This document shows positions 22,401-30,700 of a stretch of DNA of 32,071 bases, piece by piece; within the stretch, counting starts at the first letter, position 1, and the number at the start of each line of letters is the position of its first letter. The position numbers and the translations under genes are program-made. The DNA comes from a virus, in IMG/VR virus record IMGVR_UViG_3300011013_002632, positions 1 to 32,071 of that record; one strand, 5' to 3'. The notes under the pieces were generated by a model. The model ran no database searches, was not told where the DNA came from, and saw nothing but the letters and a program-made list of their open reading frames with translations.

Positions 22401-24670
22401 CCCGGTCGATTTACCATAGTTCGATACGGAACCAACATCGTGCGAGATGATTGCTTAGAAATCCACTGTGATTTTTGTATATTTTGTTCGTCACCAGCTT
22501 CAAGTTCAAAATTTCTTGTGAGTTCCGTTATTAAGTATGGTAAATCCATAAAATCAGGGTCATTTCTAAGCTCTGAATACTTTTTCCATCCAGCGTTCTG
22601 AATTCCGTTTTTCCAAAGCTCTAACGCTTTATATGCTGGCATACCATTATTCTGAACCTGTTCCAATAAATAATTATTTAAGGAAGTGTAATGATTCATA
22701 TGGTCATTAACAGAATAAAACTCCTGAAGTGCTATATTATAGGCACTTTGAACATCTAAAGATAAATCTAATATATCAGAGGTTTGTTCATCGGATAAAG
22801 AATACACTGATTCTTGCTTAAAACCATAACTATTATAATCAGATGCTAATGGGCTTCCCTCTGTTTCTTTCAAAGTGTTGGAGAGTATACCAACAGATTC
22901 ACGTTCTTTATTAATAACAAGAAATTCTCTTTCATTTCCCTGATATGAATGCGACCAAAAATTAGACCAAATATCATCTTTATGAACCAAAGATGAGATT
23001 ACCCAACCAGAATCTCCTCTAACAGCAAATTTATGAGCAACTTTAGAATCTAAAGTATAGCTACTTACAGGATTTCCCTTAACATCAACTGGATTCCAAT
23101 CATCTTCTTTATATTCTTCTAATGAAGTTAATTCCTCAATTTCCCCTCTATTAGTACCACGATAAACTGGAATATAATCTTGGTCTTTATACACATAATC
23201 TAAAACTTTTCTAATAGCATTTTTATGTGAAAGAACATACGTATCTAAAAGTTCTTGGTTAGTTTTATACCTTAAATTAATCCCATCAAATGACTTTTTT
23301 GATGCAGTAAAATCAATTAATCTTTGTGGCTTAGATAAATATATTTCTTGAAGTCTGCCTATTGTGGGTCCAGAATGATGTAACACATCACCATCTAATT
23401 GCCGTCCGATAGACTCTTTTAATAAACCACCCCAATCAGAGGAACTGGAAGTTTCCCACTCATTCATTGAAACTCTATGAATATGACCAAAACTAGTATT
23501 ATTATATAAAGATATGAAAGCTTCTTTAGCTTCTTCACCGGGGTCTGTTTTCATCACGTTAAACGTATATGTAGTATCAAACACTACATCTTCAGGAAAT
23601 TCATTATGCTCTATAAAATGATTAACGGCATCTCTACCAAATGTATCATGTAATTTCTCAAGTTTAGCTACTTTATTTTCATAATTAGTCATAGGTAGAT
23701 TTAAATAATATAAACTATCAAAAAATTCTGAAGAAATTAAACCTGACTTAACTCCTTCCCTTAAATCATAATGCTCACTACCAGTAAGTTCTGTAATAAG
23801 TTCATGAAATCGTTTTCCATCTAAGGATAAAATTGCTTTAGAGCGTTTGTCAAAATCTAAATCTTCATTAGTAGCCATATCCATAATGAAGTCTGCGGTT
23901 GGGTCAACTTCCATAAGGTCATAAATCACATCATGAATATACCATTTATCAGAATTGACAAAAGTATCAATATTATCCAGTATTGATGTTATAGGTCGAG
24001 TTCCAATAAGAACTTCTACAATAAACCTATACTCATCATCAAGTTCCAAGAGTTCTTTAAAAATAGAATCATAAGCATTCATTGTTTCCCATTTTGCTAC
24101 AAGAAGTGCATTTGTTTCATCTTCCGATAATCCAGCAATAGAACCTGAAGGGTCAATTTTAGGTGGTGGAGCATCTAGAATTTTTCTTAATCTATCTCTT
24201 TCTTTCTCAAGAACAGCACGTTTTGGAGAAGGTAAAGCATTTTCTAGTCCTTGTAATAAAGTATTAAAATCCTCATCCGAAAGAACTTTATCTAATACAT
24301 CCCCAAATATTCTAACCGTATCTATTTTATTTAGTTCAGAAATATCAGCGTCTTGGTTCATCGCCGTATTCCAACCCCATAATAATTCTTCTGGAGAATC
24401 ACCTACACTGAACAAGCCCATTGGAATTTCCCCTTGTTCAATAGCATCCTGTAATGCAGGAATCATTAACGAATGTATGTCACCAACAATATTTGTTATG
24501 GTTTTTTCTGATGATATATCAGACGAGGCTTGGTCAGGCTTATCAGTTTGTCCAGTAAAATATTCTGCATGGTGTTTTACCCGAACAGGATGTTCAGGAA
24601 ATCCATCATGTTTATGATAGCCCCTACGTTGTTTTTCTAACCAATCAGTTAAATCTAAAACGCCAACCAT
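19397..24670 (-). CDS. Giant multidomain protein: ART, GNAT-like, topoisomerase IB, ParB-like and GNAT modules, 1757 aa
   Basis: Module order by residue: LTDWLEKQ peptide (7-14); helical region to ~470; an R-S-E ART at ~480-600 (YRGT Arg504, SSYTL ~536-540, QGNEREF with Glu580-x-Glu582); WISKQSS (736-742); a GNAT-like fold (~765-900); a complete type IB topoisomerase (~947-1285); KKQDSDD (1301-1307) and an acidic spacer; a tryptophan module (1366-1389); a ParB-like domain (~1410-1488, YSILDGNSTYANAL); and a GNAT (~1502-1750, GKGIATD, GGYTWAVQGYDF). The topoisomerase has LRIGDE, FRHYHATR and HTPEVSVKDYILPTV with candidate nucleophile Tyr1263. It lies in the head operon between the zincin protein and the Mu F gene. 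I infer a packaged, protease-processed cargo protein. Enzymes of each type are recognisable; the whole protein is not a family I know. Confidence 0.8.
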   Translation of the reverse strand: MVGVLDLTDWLEKQRRGYHKHDGFPEHPVRVKHHAEYFTGQTDKPDQASSDISSEKTITNIVGDIHSLMIPALQDAIEQGEIPMGLFSVGDSPEELLWGWNTAMNQDADISELNKIDTVRIFGDVLDKVLSDEDFNTLLQGLENALPSPKRAVLEKERDRLRKILDAPPPKIDPSGSIAGLSEDETNALLVAKWETMNAYDSIFKELLELDDEYRFIVEVLIGTRPITSILDNIDTFVNSDKWYIHDVIYDLMEVDPTADFIMDMATNEDLDFDKRSKAILSLDGKRFHELITELTGSEHYDLREGVKSGLISSEFFDSLYYLNLPMTNYENKVAKLEKLHDTFGRDAVNHFIEHNEFPEDVVFDTTYTFNVMKTDPGEEAKEAFISLYNNTSFGHIHRVSMNEWETSSSSDWGGLLKESIGRQLDGDVLHHSGPTIGRLQEIYLSKPQRLIDFTASKKSFDGINLRYKTNQELLDTYVLSHKNAIRKVLDYVYKDQDYIPVYRGTNRGEIEELTSLEEYKEDDWNPVDVKGNPVSSYTLDSKVAHKFAVRGDSGWVISSLVHKDDIWSNFWSHSYQGNEREFLVINKERESVGILSNTLKETEGSPLASDYNSYGFKQESVYSLSDEQTSDILDLSLDVQSAYNIALQEFYSVNDHMNHYTSLNNYLLEQVQNNGMPAYKALELWKNGIQNAGWKKYSELRNDPDFMDLPYLITELTRNFELEAGDEQNIQKSQWISKQSSRTMLVPYRTMVNRPGKTPYFATRWKKVTVPQRTGTAYSVVPIDEYTGDIKNIYSSWKGYVGDREEGRHDLFLPIIALQEILYKGYDGLLAIFNNRIVGVVSIHINQAGEARLSILSASPFDIIQGTENRIEDMLRRGVEIYVQNKGLDYVGINEKYIEHEHTEMDEEDIEIEKARGQLIPVKVPITLPSGKKTEGIRWKKSKSDPKGFANFDDVFEAVKDNPDVKEYLESVLKRVASTWQRETLELDMNPENTAVARARNARGKWAYIWSDKKSGEKDAAKHAKVAKFTKALPQIRKDIERGMKKGDEEALILHLLDVAGLRIGDEPNNGFTDDKSKPKDEKGLFPRVPTYGARQLLGKHVSVEGNKIRLQYLGKDAKPADKLIDDAFLVKFFSEKKKKVGDDDKLFKPTSSKVRSYLQKLGGGNDFKPHNFRHYHATRLVIDKLKEYPMPTVDSAKISNAVRRAEIKQYKEGGRKKLSQSDRKAVVADYVAKQFREHQLVVAKVSAEFLVHTPEVSVKDYILPTVWAEWEQEQDKLVRNHISTPEPEPKKVRKITRVKKQDSDDYQTWEDMDDFFERNIYDEESTLDDNADIFLEDIEEREAEEASEEGWQYPIELTKSTASISEAKRRGLVPQSGNWSKPKRWVLPKNGGEDSSKLTKLPEDTWKYFEKVPDTILVDIDKLVPTRSRPEGIIEANKRMQQLLSRRKPLDLKDNGDGTYSILDGNSTYANALHSEWKELPGVVVEKPRKKASIASKNKLNPHTDVVFESASQALPFIFSEDFEISDLQDMYSIGLDDYSTEITQVMHYPASTSPNIPSWNSKMGIKVFIDINDSSGQKIGSMFRTFSRKEGILSVTHQSFSLEKKFQGKGIATDIIEHSENEYEKLGVNAINLTANDRIGGYTWAVQGYDFRNYKEKDRIQNLFKKSVTKLHENGKISGDLEPLLETLESFNHSWEFASWNPSGYTSKKGYSLGKMILLGTSWGAKKILDKKSIGYQIGKAYFALKRQKNEQTS
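19415..20167 (-). repeat. Duplicated GNAT segment, copy 2
   Basis: Encodes the C-terminal GNAT domain of the 1757-residue protein and is the diverged partner of 18394-19125. The order of blocks is unchanged: DMYSIGLDDYSTEIT, GYTWAVQGYDF, SWEFASWNPSGY, LGTSWGAKKILDKKSIGY. Confidence 0.8.
20504..20575 (-). repeat. Tryptophan module copy, 1757-aa protein
   Basis: Encodes residues 1366-1389, SEAKRRGLVPQSGNWSKPKR then WVLP. It separates the topoisomerase part from the ParB-like and GNAT domains and follows an ELTKS tetrapeptide. Confidence 0.85.
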
Positions 24671-24676
24671 ACCATA

Positions 24677-27496
24677 TTATTCCTTAGTACGTTTATCTGC
24701 TACGGTAGTCAACCGATAATCTTTTGTTTTTTCACTCAAATCTTCATTTATTGATAGTGTGCTTTCAGCTACTCTATCAAGAAATTTCTTAGCCATTTTT
24801 ATTTTATTAGAATTTCTAGATATTGAGTTATTAAACTTATCTATTTTATTCTTGATGTTTCGTACTCTACCAGCTAATTTACCAGCTAAATCTGTATCAT
24901 CATTACTAACTTTTGATAATTTGTCCTCTAGCCACTTTAGAGCTTTCTCAGATTTATCTCGAACATCCTTTAATGTTTCTATACTATCTGACGCTGTATC
25001 AATTAAATTTTTAGCATCATTTTCTAAAGAAGATTCATCTTCCTCATTTTCTTCACCTTCTTCACCTTCTTCATCCTCATCCTCATCTTCTTCATCTTCC
25101 TCTAGTGATGGTTCATCCTCATCTTTAGTTTCTTCTTCTTGTTCTTCGGTATCTTCCTCTAGTGGTGGTTCTTCTTCTTTGAGCGATTCTTTTTCTTGTG
25201 CCTCTAATTTTTCCCTTAATTTTTCATAATTCTCATCCTCAAATGCCTGACGCACTTCTTGGTCTTGGTCTTCATAAAATTGTTTCATATCAGCTAATTC
25301 TTTACGAGCCGCAATCTTATCTTCATCAGTTATCTTCCCAAGACCATGTAACTCATTAATCTTTTCTTGTAAAGACTGAACCTTTTGTTTAGCCTTATCA
25401 CTATCTTGGTCTACTTCCTCTTTAAGCTCTGTTAACTCATCAAACGTCTGTTGTGGATTATCAACACGACCTTGAAACAAGTCATCTAGTGTTTTAAGAA
25501 TTTTCTCTACTTTATCATTAAATTTTTTAAGTTCCTGAGCAATTGGACTCTTAGGTTGAGTTAACGATTTTACTCGTTCCTCTTTATCATCATCAGGTTT
25601 TTTAATCCACCTACCGGGTTTCTTCCAATCTCCAGTTTTAGGTTTAAGACCCCGACTTTTTGCATCTGCTATGGATAAAGAACCACCCTCTTGTTTATCA
25701 AGGTCTTCTTCTTTACCCTTAGTCCATCTATGAGTATCAGGATTCCAAACGGCTCCCTCATAAGGCGGTCTACTTGGAGGATTCATAGCTCGCAAATTAT
25801 TATGAGACTGTTTAGACAAATTTTGTTCTTCTTTTTGTTCTCTAATAAACTCACTTGCTTCACGAATAGATTCTTCATCTATAGAATACCCGGCATCTAT
25901 AGGGTCAATAATTAAACCTATAGGGTCATCTCCCTGTTCCAGTGGTGTAGGTATATCAGAAGAATCTTGTTTCTTTACATTAATATCTTTTCTCCCAAAC
26001 ATAGAAATCCAAGGCTCTACATTTCCATAATCAGGATATTTAGAAATAGCATTATCAACTAATTCCTCAAATATTGGTCGAACATTAGGATAGAGTTCCT
26101 CATATGAACGACTAGTATCATATTCTGAAAATGTCTCTCGTATACTTTCTTCCGTATTTGGGTCATCTAACCATACTCTCATTTTTTCATTAGAAATTTT
26201 CATATCGTTTGATTTTTTATCTAATAGACCCATTAAATCTTCTTTAACATAACCCGTAGCAATTAAATTTTTAATAGCTGAATACATATGATTTAAGGCT
26301 TCTTTACGTTGTTGTTTTACTGACGATTCATATTCTTCCTTATCAGTAGCAATCATAATTGGTCTATCACTACTAAAATTTTCAAATCTAGAAAAAGCAT
26401 TACTAAAATCACCTTCTTCTAAAGAAAACATATTTTTTAAATCATATTTATCAAAATCTTCTTCAGTAAATGGTCTTTCTAAAGACTCCATTGAATCAGC
26501 TTGATTTAAGGTTTCAAATAATTCAAACATCTCAGGATTTGTACGTTCTAATAAATCAGTTTTTGATATATATGTTTTAAAACATTCAGCGAAGAACTCA
26601 ATTGGATTCACTGTAGAATATTTAGATACAAAACCCTTTTCAGACTCAACAGCCGTATTATATGCATTAGTTACATGCGCCCTAATCCAAGAAGGAACAT
26701 TACTAGTACTATTACTATAAAAAGTATGAGCCAATTCATGAACCATAGTTTCAGCAAGGACTTGATGCCTTACTGGAGGATGCTCTTGCCCATATGTAAC
26801 ATGATTTTTTGTTCTCCAAAGAACTATATTATTATCTGCATCACAATGAGCTTTAACATGACCACCACCAAACTCACCACCAAATTTCTCTGATAGGTGT
26901 TCATCTTCTGGAGATTCATCCCACTCTAACTGAAAAGTACCAGTAAACGAATCTATTTGCCATTTAGGTATATTTCTCTTGCCTTCTCTCCCCCCTACTA
27001 CCATATGAAGTCTATCTCTCTTAGGTTCCCCAAATCCCTCATAGACATGTTCAGGGCTTGGTCCTAACTCTCCCCCATCAATAGAACCTACTACTACCTC
27101 TAGTATGTCCTCAATTTGGTCATATCCCAAATAATAATCATCTTCAGGGTCATCATCACCAAATATATTACGTCTACCGTATTTCTCTCGCATTTCATCA
27201 AAATCAAATTTAAAAGTGATTTTATCTTCCACAAATTTTTTAACTTCATCATAAGAATAAACTCGTGGAGCATCAAGTTCCTCAACAACATCAGCATCTT
27301 CGCCCAAAACCCATCGTCTAGGTTTTTCCCAATCACCAGACTGCGGAACAAGCCCTCTACGTTTTGCTTCAGCAACAGATTCAGCAGAAACAGCCTTAAA
27401 TAGCCAATCAGTTAAATCAGTTAAACTATCAAAATGTTCTACAGCTTCTTGTTTATTTAACCAAGTATTTAATGTTGTTAAGTTTAAATCAACCAT
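24677..27496 (-). CDS. Zincin metallopeptidase fused to acidic coiled-coil tail, 939 aa
   Basis: Residues 1-40 contain two short LxxWLxK peptides (TLNTWLNKQ, LTDWLFKAV). A tryptophan module follows (41-64), then a zincin domain at ~75-320 with MVHELAHTFY (HELAH at 253-257) and NPIEFFAECFKTY, whose Glu is the likely third zinc ligand, as in anthrax-lethal-factor-like and related peptidases. A helical part (~390-500), INVKKQDSSD, LSKQS, a WNPDTHRW element (584-591), LDKQEG and a second tryptophan module (609-632) come next. The last ~300 residues are coiled coil interrupted by an extremely acidic stretch (runs such as EEDEEDEDEDEEGEEGEE). Such a tail resembles scaffolding proteins or DNA mimics. 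It is likely a packaged effector, a scaffold or both. ATG 27496 lies 1 base after the upstream stop. Confidence 0.75.
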   Translation of the reverse strand: MVDLNLTTLNTWLNKQEAVEHFDSLTDLTDWLFKAVSAESVAEAKRRGLVPQSGDWEKPRRWVLGEDADVVEELDAPRVYSYDEVKKFVEDKITFKFDFDEMREKYGRRNIFGDDDPEDDYYLGYDQIEDILEVVVGSIDGGELGPSPEHVYEGFGEPKRDRLHMVVGGREGKRNIPKWQIDSFTGTFQLEWDESPEDEHLSEKFGGEFGGGHVKAHCDADNNIVLWRTKNHVTYGQEHPPVRHQVLAETMVHELAHTFYSNSTSNVPSWIRAHVTNAYNTAVESEKGFVSKYSTVNPIEFFAECFKTYISKTDLLERTNPEMFELFETLNQADSMESLERPFTEEDFDKYDLKNMFSLEEGDFSNAFSRFENFSSDRPIMIATDKEEYESSVKQQRKEALNHMYSAIKNLIATGYVKEDLMGLLDKKSNDMKISNEKMRVWLDDPNTEESIRETFSEYDTSRSYEELYPNVRPIFEELVDNAISKYPDYGNVEPWISMFGRKDINVKKQDSSDIPTPLEQGDDPIGLIIDPIDAGYSIDEESIREASEFIREQKEEQNLSKQSHNNLRAMNPPSRPPYEGAVWNPDTHRWTKGKEEDLDKQEGGSLSIADAKSRGLKPKTGDWKKPGRWIKKPDDDKEERVKSLTQPKSPIAQELKKFNDKVEKILKTLDDLFQGRVDNPQQTFDELTELKEEVDQDSDKAKQKVQSLQEKINELHGLGKITDEDKIAARKELADMKQFYEDQDQEVRQAFEDENYEKLREKLEAQEKESLKEEEPPLEEDTEEQEEETKDEDEPSLEEDEEDEDEDEEGEEGEENEEDESSLENDAKNLIDTASDSIETLKDVRDKSEKALKWLEDKLSKVSNDDTDLAGKLAGRVRNIKNKIDKFNNSISRNSNKIKMAKKFLDRVAESTLSINEDLSEKTKDYRLTTVADKRTKE
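25601..25672 (-). repeat. Tryptophan module copy, C-terminal in 939-aa protein
   Basis: Encodes residues 609-632, IADAKSRGLKPKTGDWKKPG then RWIK, the most diverged of the long copies. It begins the coiled-coil tail and follows LDKQEGG. Confidence 0.75.
27305..27376 (-). repeat. Tryptophan module copy, N-terminal in 939-aa protein
   Basis: Encodes residues 41-64, VAEAKRRGLVPQSGDWEKPR then RWVL, directly before the zincin domain and after the WLFKAVSAES peptide. Confidence 0.85.
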
Positions 27497-27497
27497 A

Positions 27498-27719
27498 TTA
27501 ATCCTTCTGATTATTTATCCACTTAGTTAGCTTTTCGATTGAGTCTAAATCTTCATCTATCTCTTGTTCTTCTTCCTCAACTTCTAATTCAGTTTCTTCA
27601 CTTTTATCAACTGATTCTTCCTCTTTTTTCTGTTTTGCCCTATCATCCCTGACACGTTTAATCCAATCAGCGTTCTCGTCAGAGTTATCTACGTTAATAG
27701 TGATTTTTTTATCTACCAT
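27498..27719 (-). CDS. Small acidic protein, 73 aa
   Basis: A very acidic protein with a charged, unstructured middle (ETELEVEEEEQEIDEDLD). Its C-terminus (LDSIEKLTKWINNQKD) resembles the LTDWLxKQ peptide at the N-termini of the next two giant proteins. It has no cysteine motif or membrane span. It could be a small scaffold or a free copy of the docking peptide. ATG 27719; it ends 1 base before the 939-residue gene. Confidence 0.65.
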   Translation of the reverse strand: MVDKKITINVDNSDENADWIKRVRDDRAKQKKEEESVDKSEETELEVEEEEQEIDEDLDSIEKLTKWINNQKD

Positions 27720-27759
27720 ATTATACCTCGTTATGACTAGTTATTACTAGTTAATAAAT

Positions 27760-30700
27760 TTAAGCATTGCCAACCTTAGCATTGCCAACCTTAGCATTGC
27801 CTTCTTCAGCCCATTCCCACAGATTCTTTGCAATAGTTTCAGATTCTCTTCTTAATTCTTCCTCATCTTCATCATTTGACAACGGAACCATATATATTGG
27901 TGGTGAGTGAGGAGTTCCACTCCAACCTAACTTCTCAGTATCAAAGATATCATCCGCTAGGTCGGAGACTTCAGAATACTTACCAAGTAAATCATCAGGT
28001 GTCCATATATCCCGAAACATCCTATCATACACATCAAGTGCTTCTGATTGCTCTGAAGGAATATCTACCTTAAAATCATAATTTTCTACGGCTTCATCCA
28101 TTATTTTTTCAGCGGCATAGCTAACCCAACCGTTAAATTCCTGCTCATCATATGAATTTGAATTAAGGTATTTAGTCATTAGGTCAGTTTCATCATATAG
28201 AGAAGGAGCGTTACCCTTGTCTGTTAATGTATCCGTTATATATTGAGCCAATTCGGTTGAATCTCCTTTAAACTCATTAACATAGTCTTGAGAACCCCAA
28301 CCCAACCCATATATCTGCTCTATATCATAGTCATCTATATATTCAGCATTTAGTTCATCAGTAGCTATAAACTCTTCGGCATACCTTCTTGCGGAGATGT
28401 CAGTATTAGGGTCATTGATGACAAGAACCTCTCGTTCATTTCCCTGATATGAATGTGACCAAAATGTAGACCAAATGTTATCTTTATGTAACTCAGGTAT
28501 AGATAATACAACACTATTTTTACCCTCATTAGCAGTTTTTTCGGCAAAGTCCATTGCAATTTCTTCACTTAATGAGTAGCTACTTAATGAATTTTGATTA
28601 ATTGTTGCAGATTGGTAATCTTCAGTTAATAACCTAAAATCATCTTCAGTTACCTCACCCTCACTACCACGCCAAACCTCAAACGTATCACTAAATGGAA
28701 AACTTCTATCTAACAATGCTCTAGTCATATTTTTATGAATTCGTACATATTCATCTAAATTTTCTTGATTCATATTAGCCGTTGTTAAACTAGAAGAATT
28801 AAAAACACTATTTCGCTCTCTTTCTAGCGCATCATCAATACTCTCCCTAGATAATTTCTGAGAGTGATAAATAACCTTATCATCAAATTGTCTTCCAACA
28901 GATTCTTTTAAGATTCCACCCCAAACAGAAGAGCTACTGCCTTCCCAACCACTTTTAGAGTCTGTATGCATAGAACCAAATTTAGTTCCCCAATAAAGTT
29001 CATCAAAAACCGCAGGTAAGCCGGGGTCATCTTCGTATGGGTCAAAACCTCTCTTTAATTCATCTATAAATTCAATATCTAGAGAATCTGCCCATGTACT
29101 AAAATCTGAATCAGTATCACGTAATGCTGATTGAAACTCCTCTATATTTTGAATACTTAACCCCTTATCCTCTATAATATCTACTCTTGCATTTGCTTTG
29201 AATAAAGTTGAATCATTCACACTTTTAATTTTATTATAATACTTATTATTTATTCTTACGGCTTCCATCGCTTCTTTAGTTACTTGTCCTAATCCAGTTG
29301 GTTCTAACTCATTACCATCTTCATCAACAGTTAAAGCAACCTCTTCAGAACTGATTGGTGTAAGCACCCCTGTTAGAAAACCCTCTCGTAAAAATTCTTC
29401 AGTACTTTCAAATGGAGTTTCACTAATATATTCACTGTTAGCTCGTTCACGTAATGAATCAATATCATCTGTTGATTTTAAATCTCGTAAATTAGTTAAT
29501 AAACCATCTACAAAAGTAAGAGGTAGTATATTAGCTAAACTCGATAAAATAGTAGGGTCTGTTTCAGTTTTCGCTAAATTTAACAACGCTGGATGACTAG
29601 GGTCAACATAATGTAATGCTTCTACTCCAGCTTGACGTAAAACCCTCCCGGCTCCTAAAAATGTATCCACATGATTAGTAAATTCTTCAGCAGTCATATT
29701 CTGAGATAAAGCGTGAAAAATAGTATCCTCAGTAGGTTCCCCACTTTTTGCTCCGAACCTATTAAGAATGCCCATAGGAATATTCTCATCAGAAAAGAAT
29801 TCAACTAAACCATCAATATCGCCATCCGATAACATATCAGAAAATATAGAAAAGGATAATTGGTTGATTGTAGATAAAACATCAGAAACATCTGATGGTA
29901 GAACATCTCCACTAAAACGTCTATTAATTAAGGATAATAATTCTTTATCCTTAAATGAGTTTACTAACGAATCTCGCATAAATTTTTTATCTTTTGAAGA
30001 TGACTTAGTGTAAGTCATTAATATTAAGTTTTGATTGTCCATACGAGCATTAGTATCAAATTTAAATAGGTTATCTCTAGAAAAGTTAAGTAAAGTATTA
30101 AGGTTTTCTGTATCACTAAAATTTAGAATAGAATGTCTAAGGCTATCTGTTAAACCTCGTATCAAACCTTCTGAATTATCTATATCCAAAACACCATCTA
30201 AATATAAATCAACAACATCTTCATGTGTAAAATCATCTCCCCTAACTAACATAGAATTTACAAGCAGGTCACGTATATTATGGATAGCAAAGAATGGCGA
30301 ATATTCATTTTGTTTTGGAAATAAATGCTTATCCTCATCATTAAAAATTTCTTGTACATTCTGCTCTAACTCTTTCAATTGACTTATAATATATGGTTGA
30401 GTAAGCATAGAACTAATTTCAAAAGTGTCACCTTCAAACTCTAAAACTGCATCAGACTCTACATCAGACTCTACATCAGTTGCTTCTATTGTATCAATAA
30501 CAGAATTCTTAGCGTTTACATATAATTCAGGGATATAAGTTCTAGCAGTCATTTTTTTACGGAGTTCATCTGCCAATTCCCACCAATGTTTATCTCTTTC
30601 AGACGGTGACATATCTCGTGTTTCATTAATTATCTGAGTATATCTATCTTTCACATGCTCAAGTAGTTCATCAGTATCTTTATCTAAAGAATCCTTAATA

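Noticed and set aside
24759-25229. Plus-strand serine-rich 156-codon frame
   Set aside because: It is the mirror of the GAA/GAT-rich acidic tail of the 939-aa protein and has no SD.
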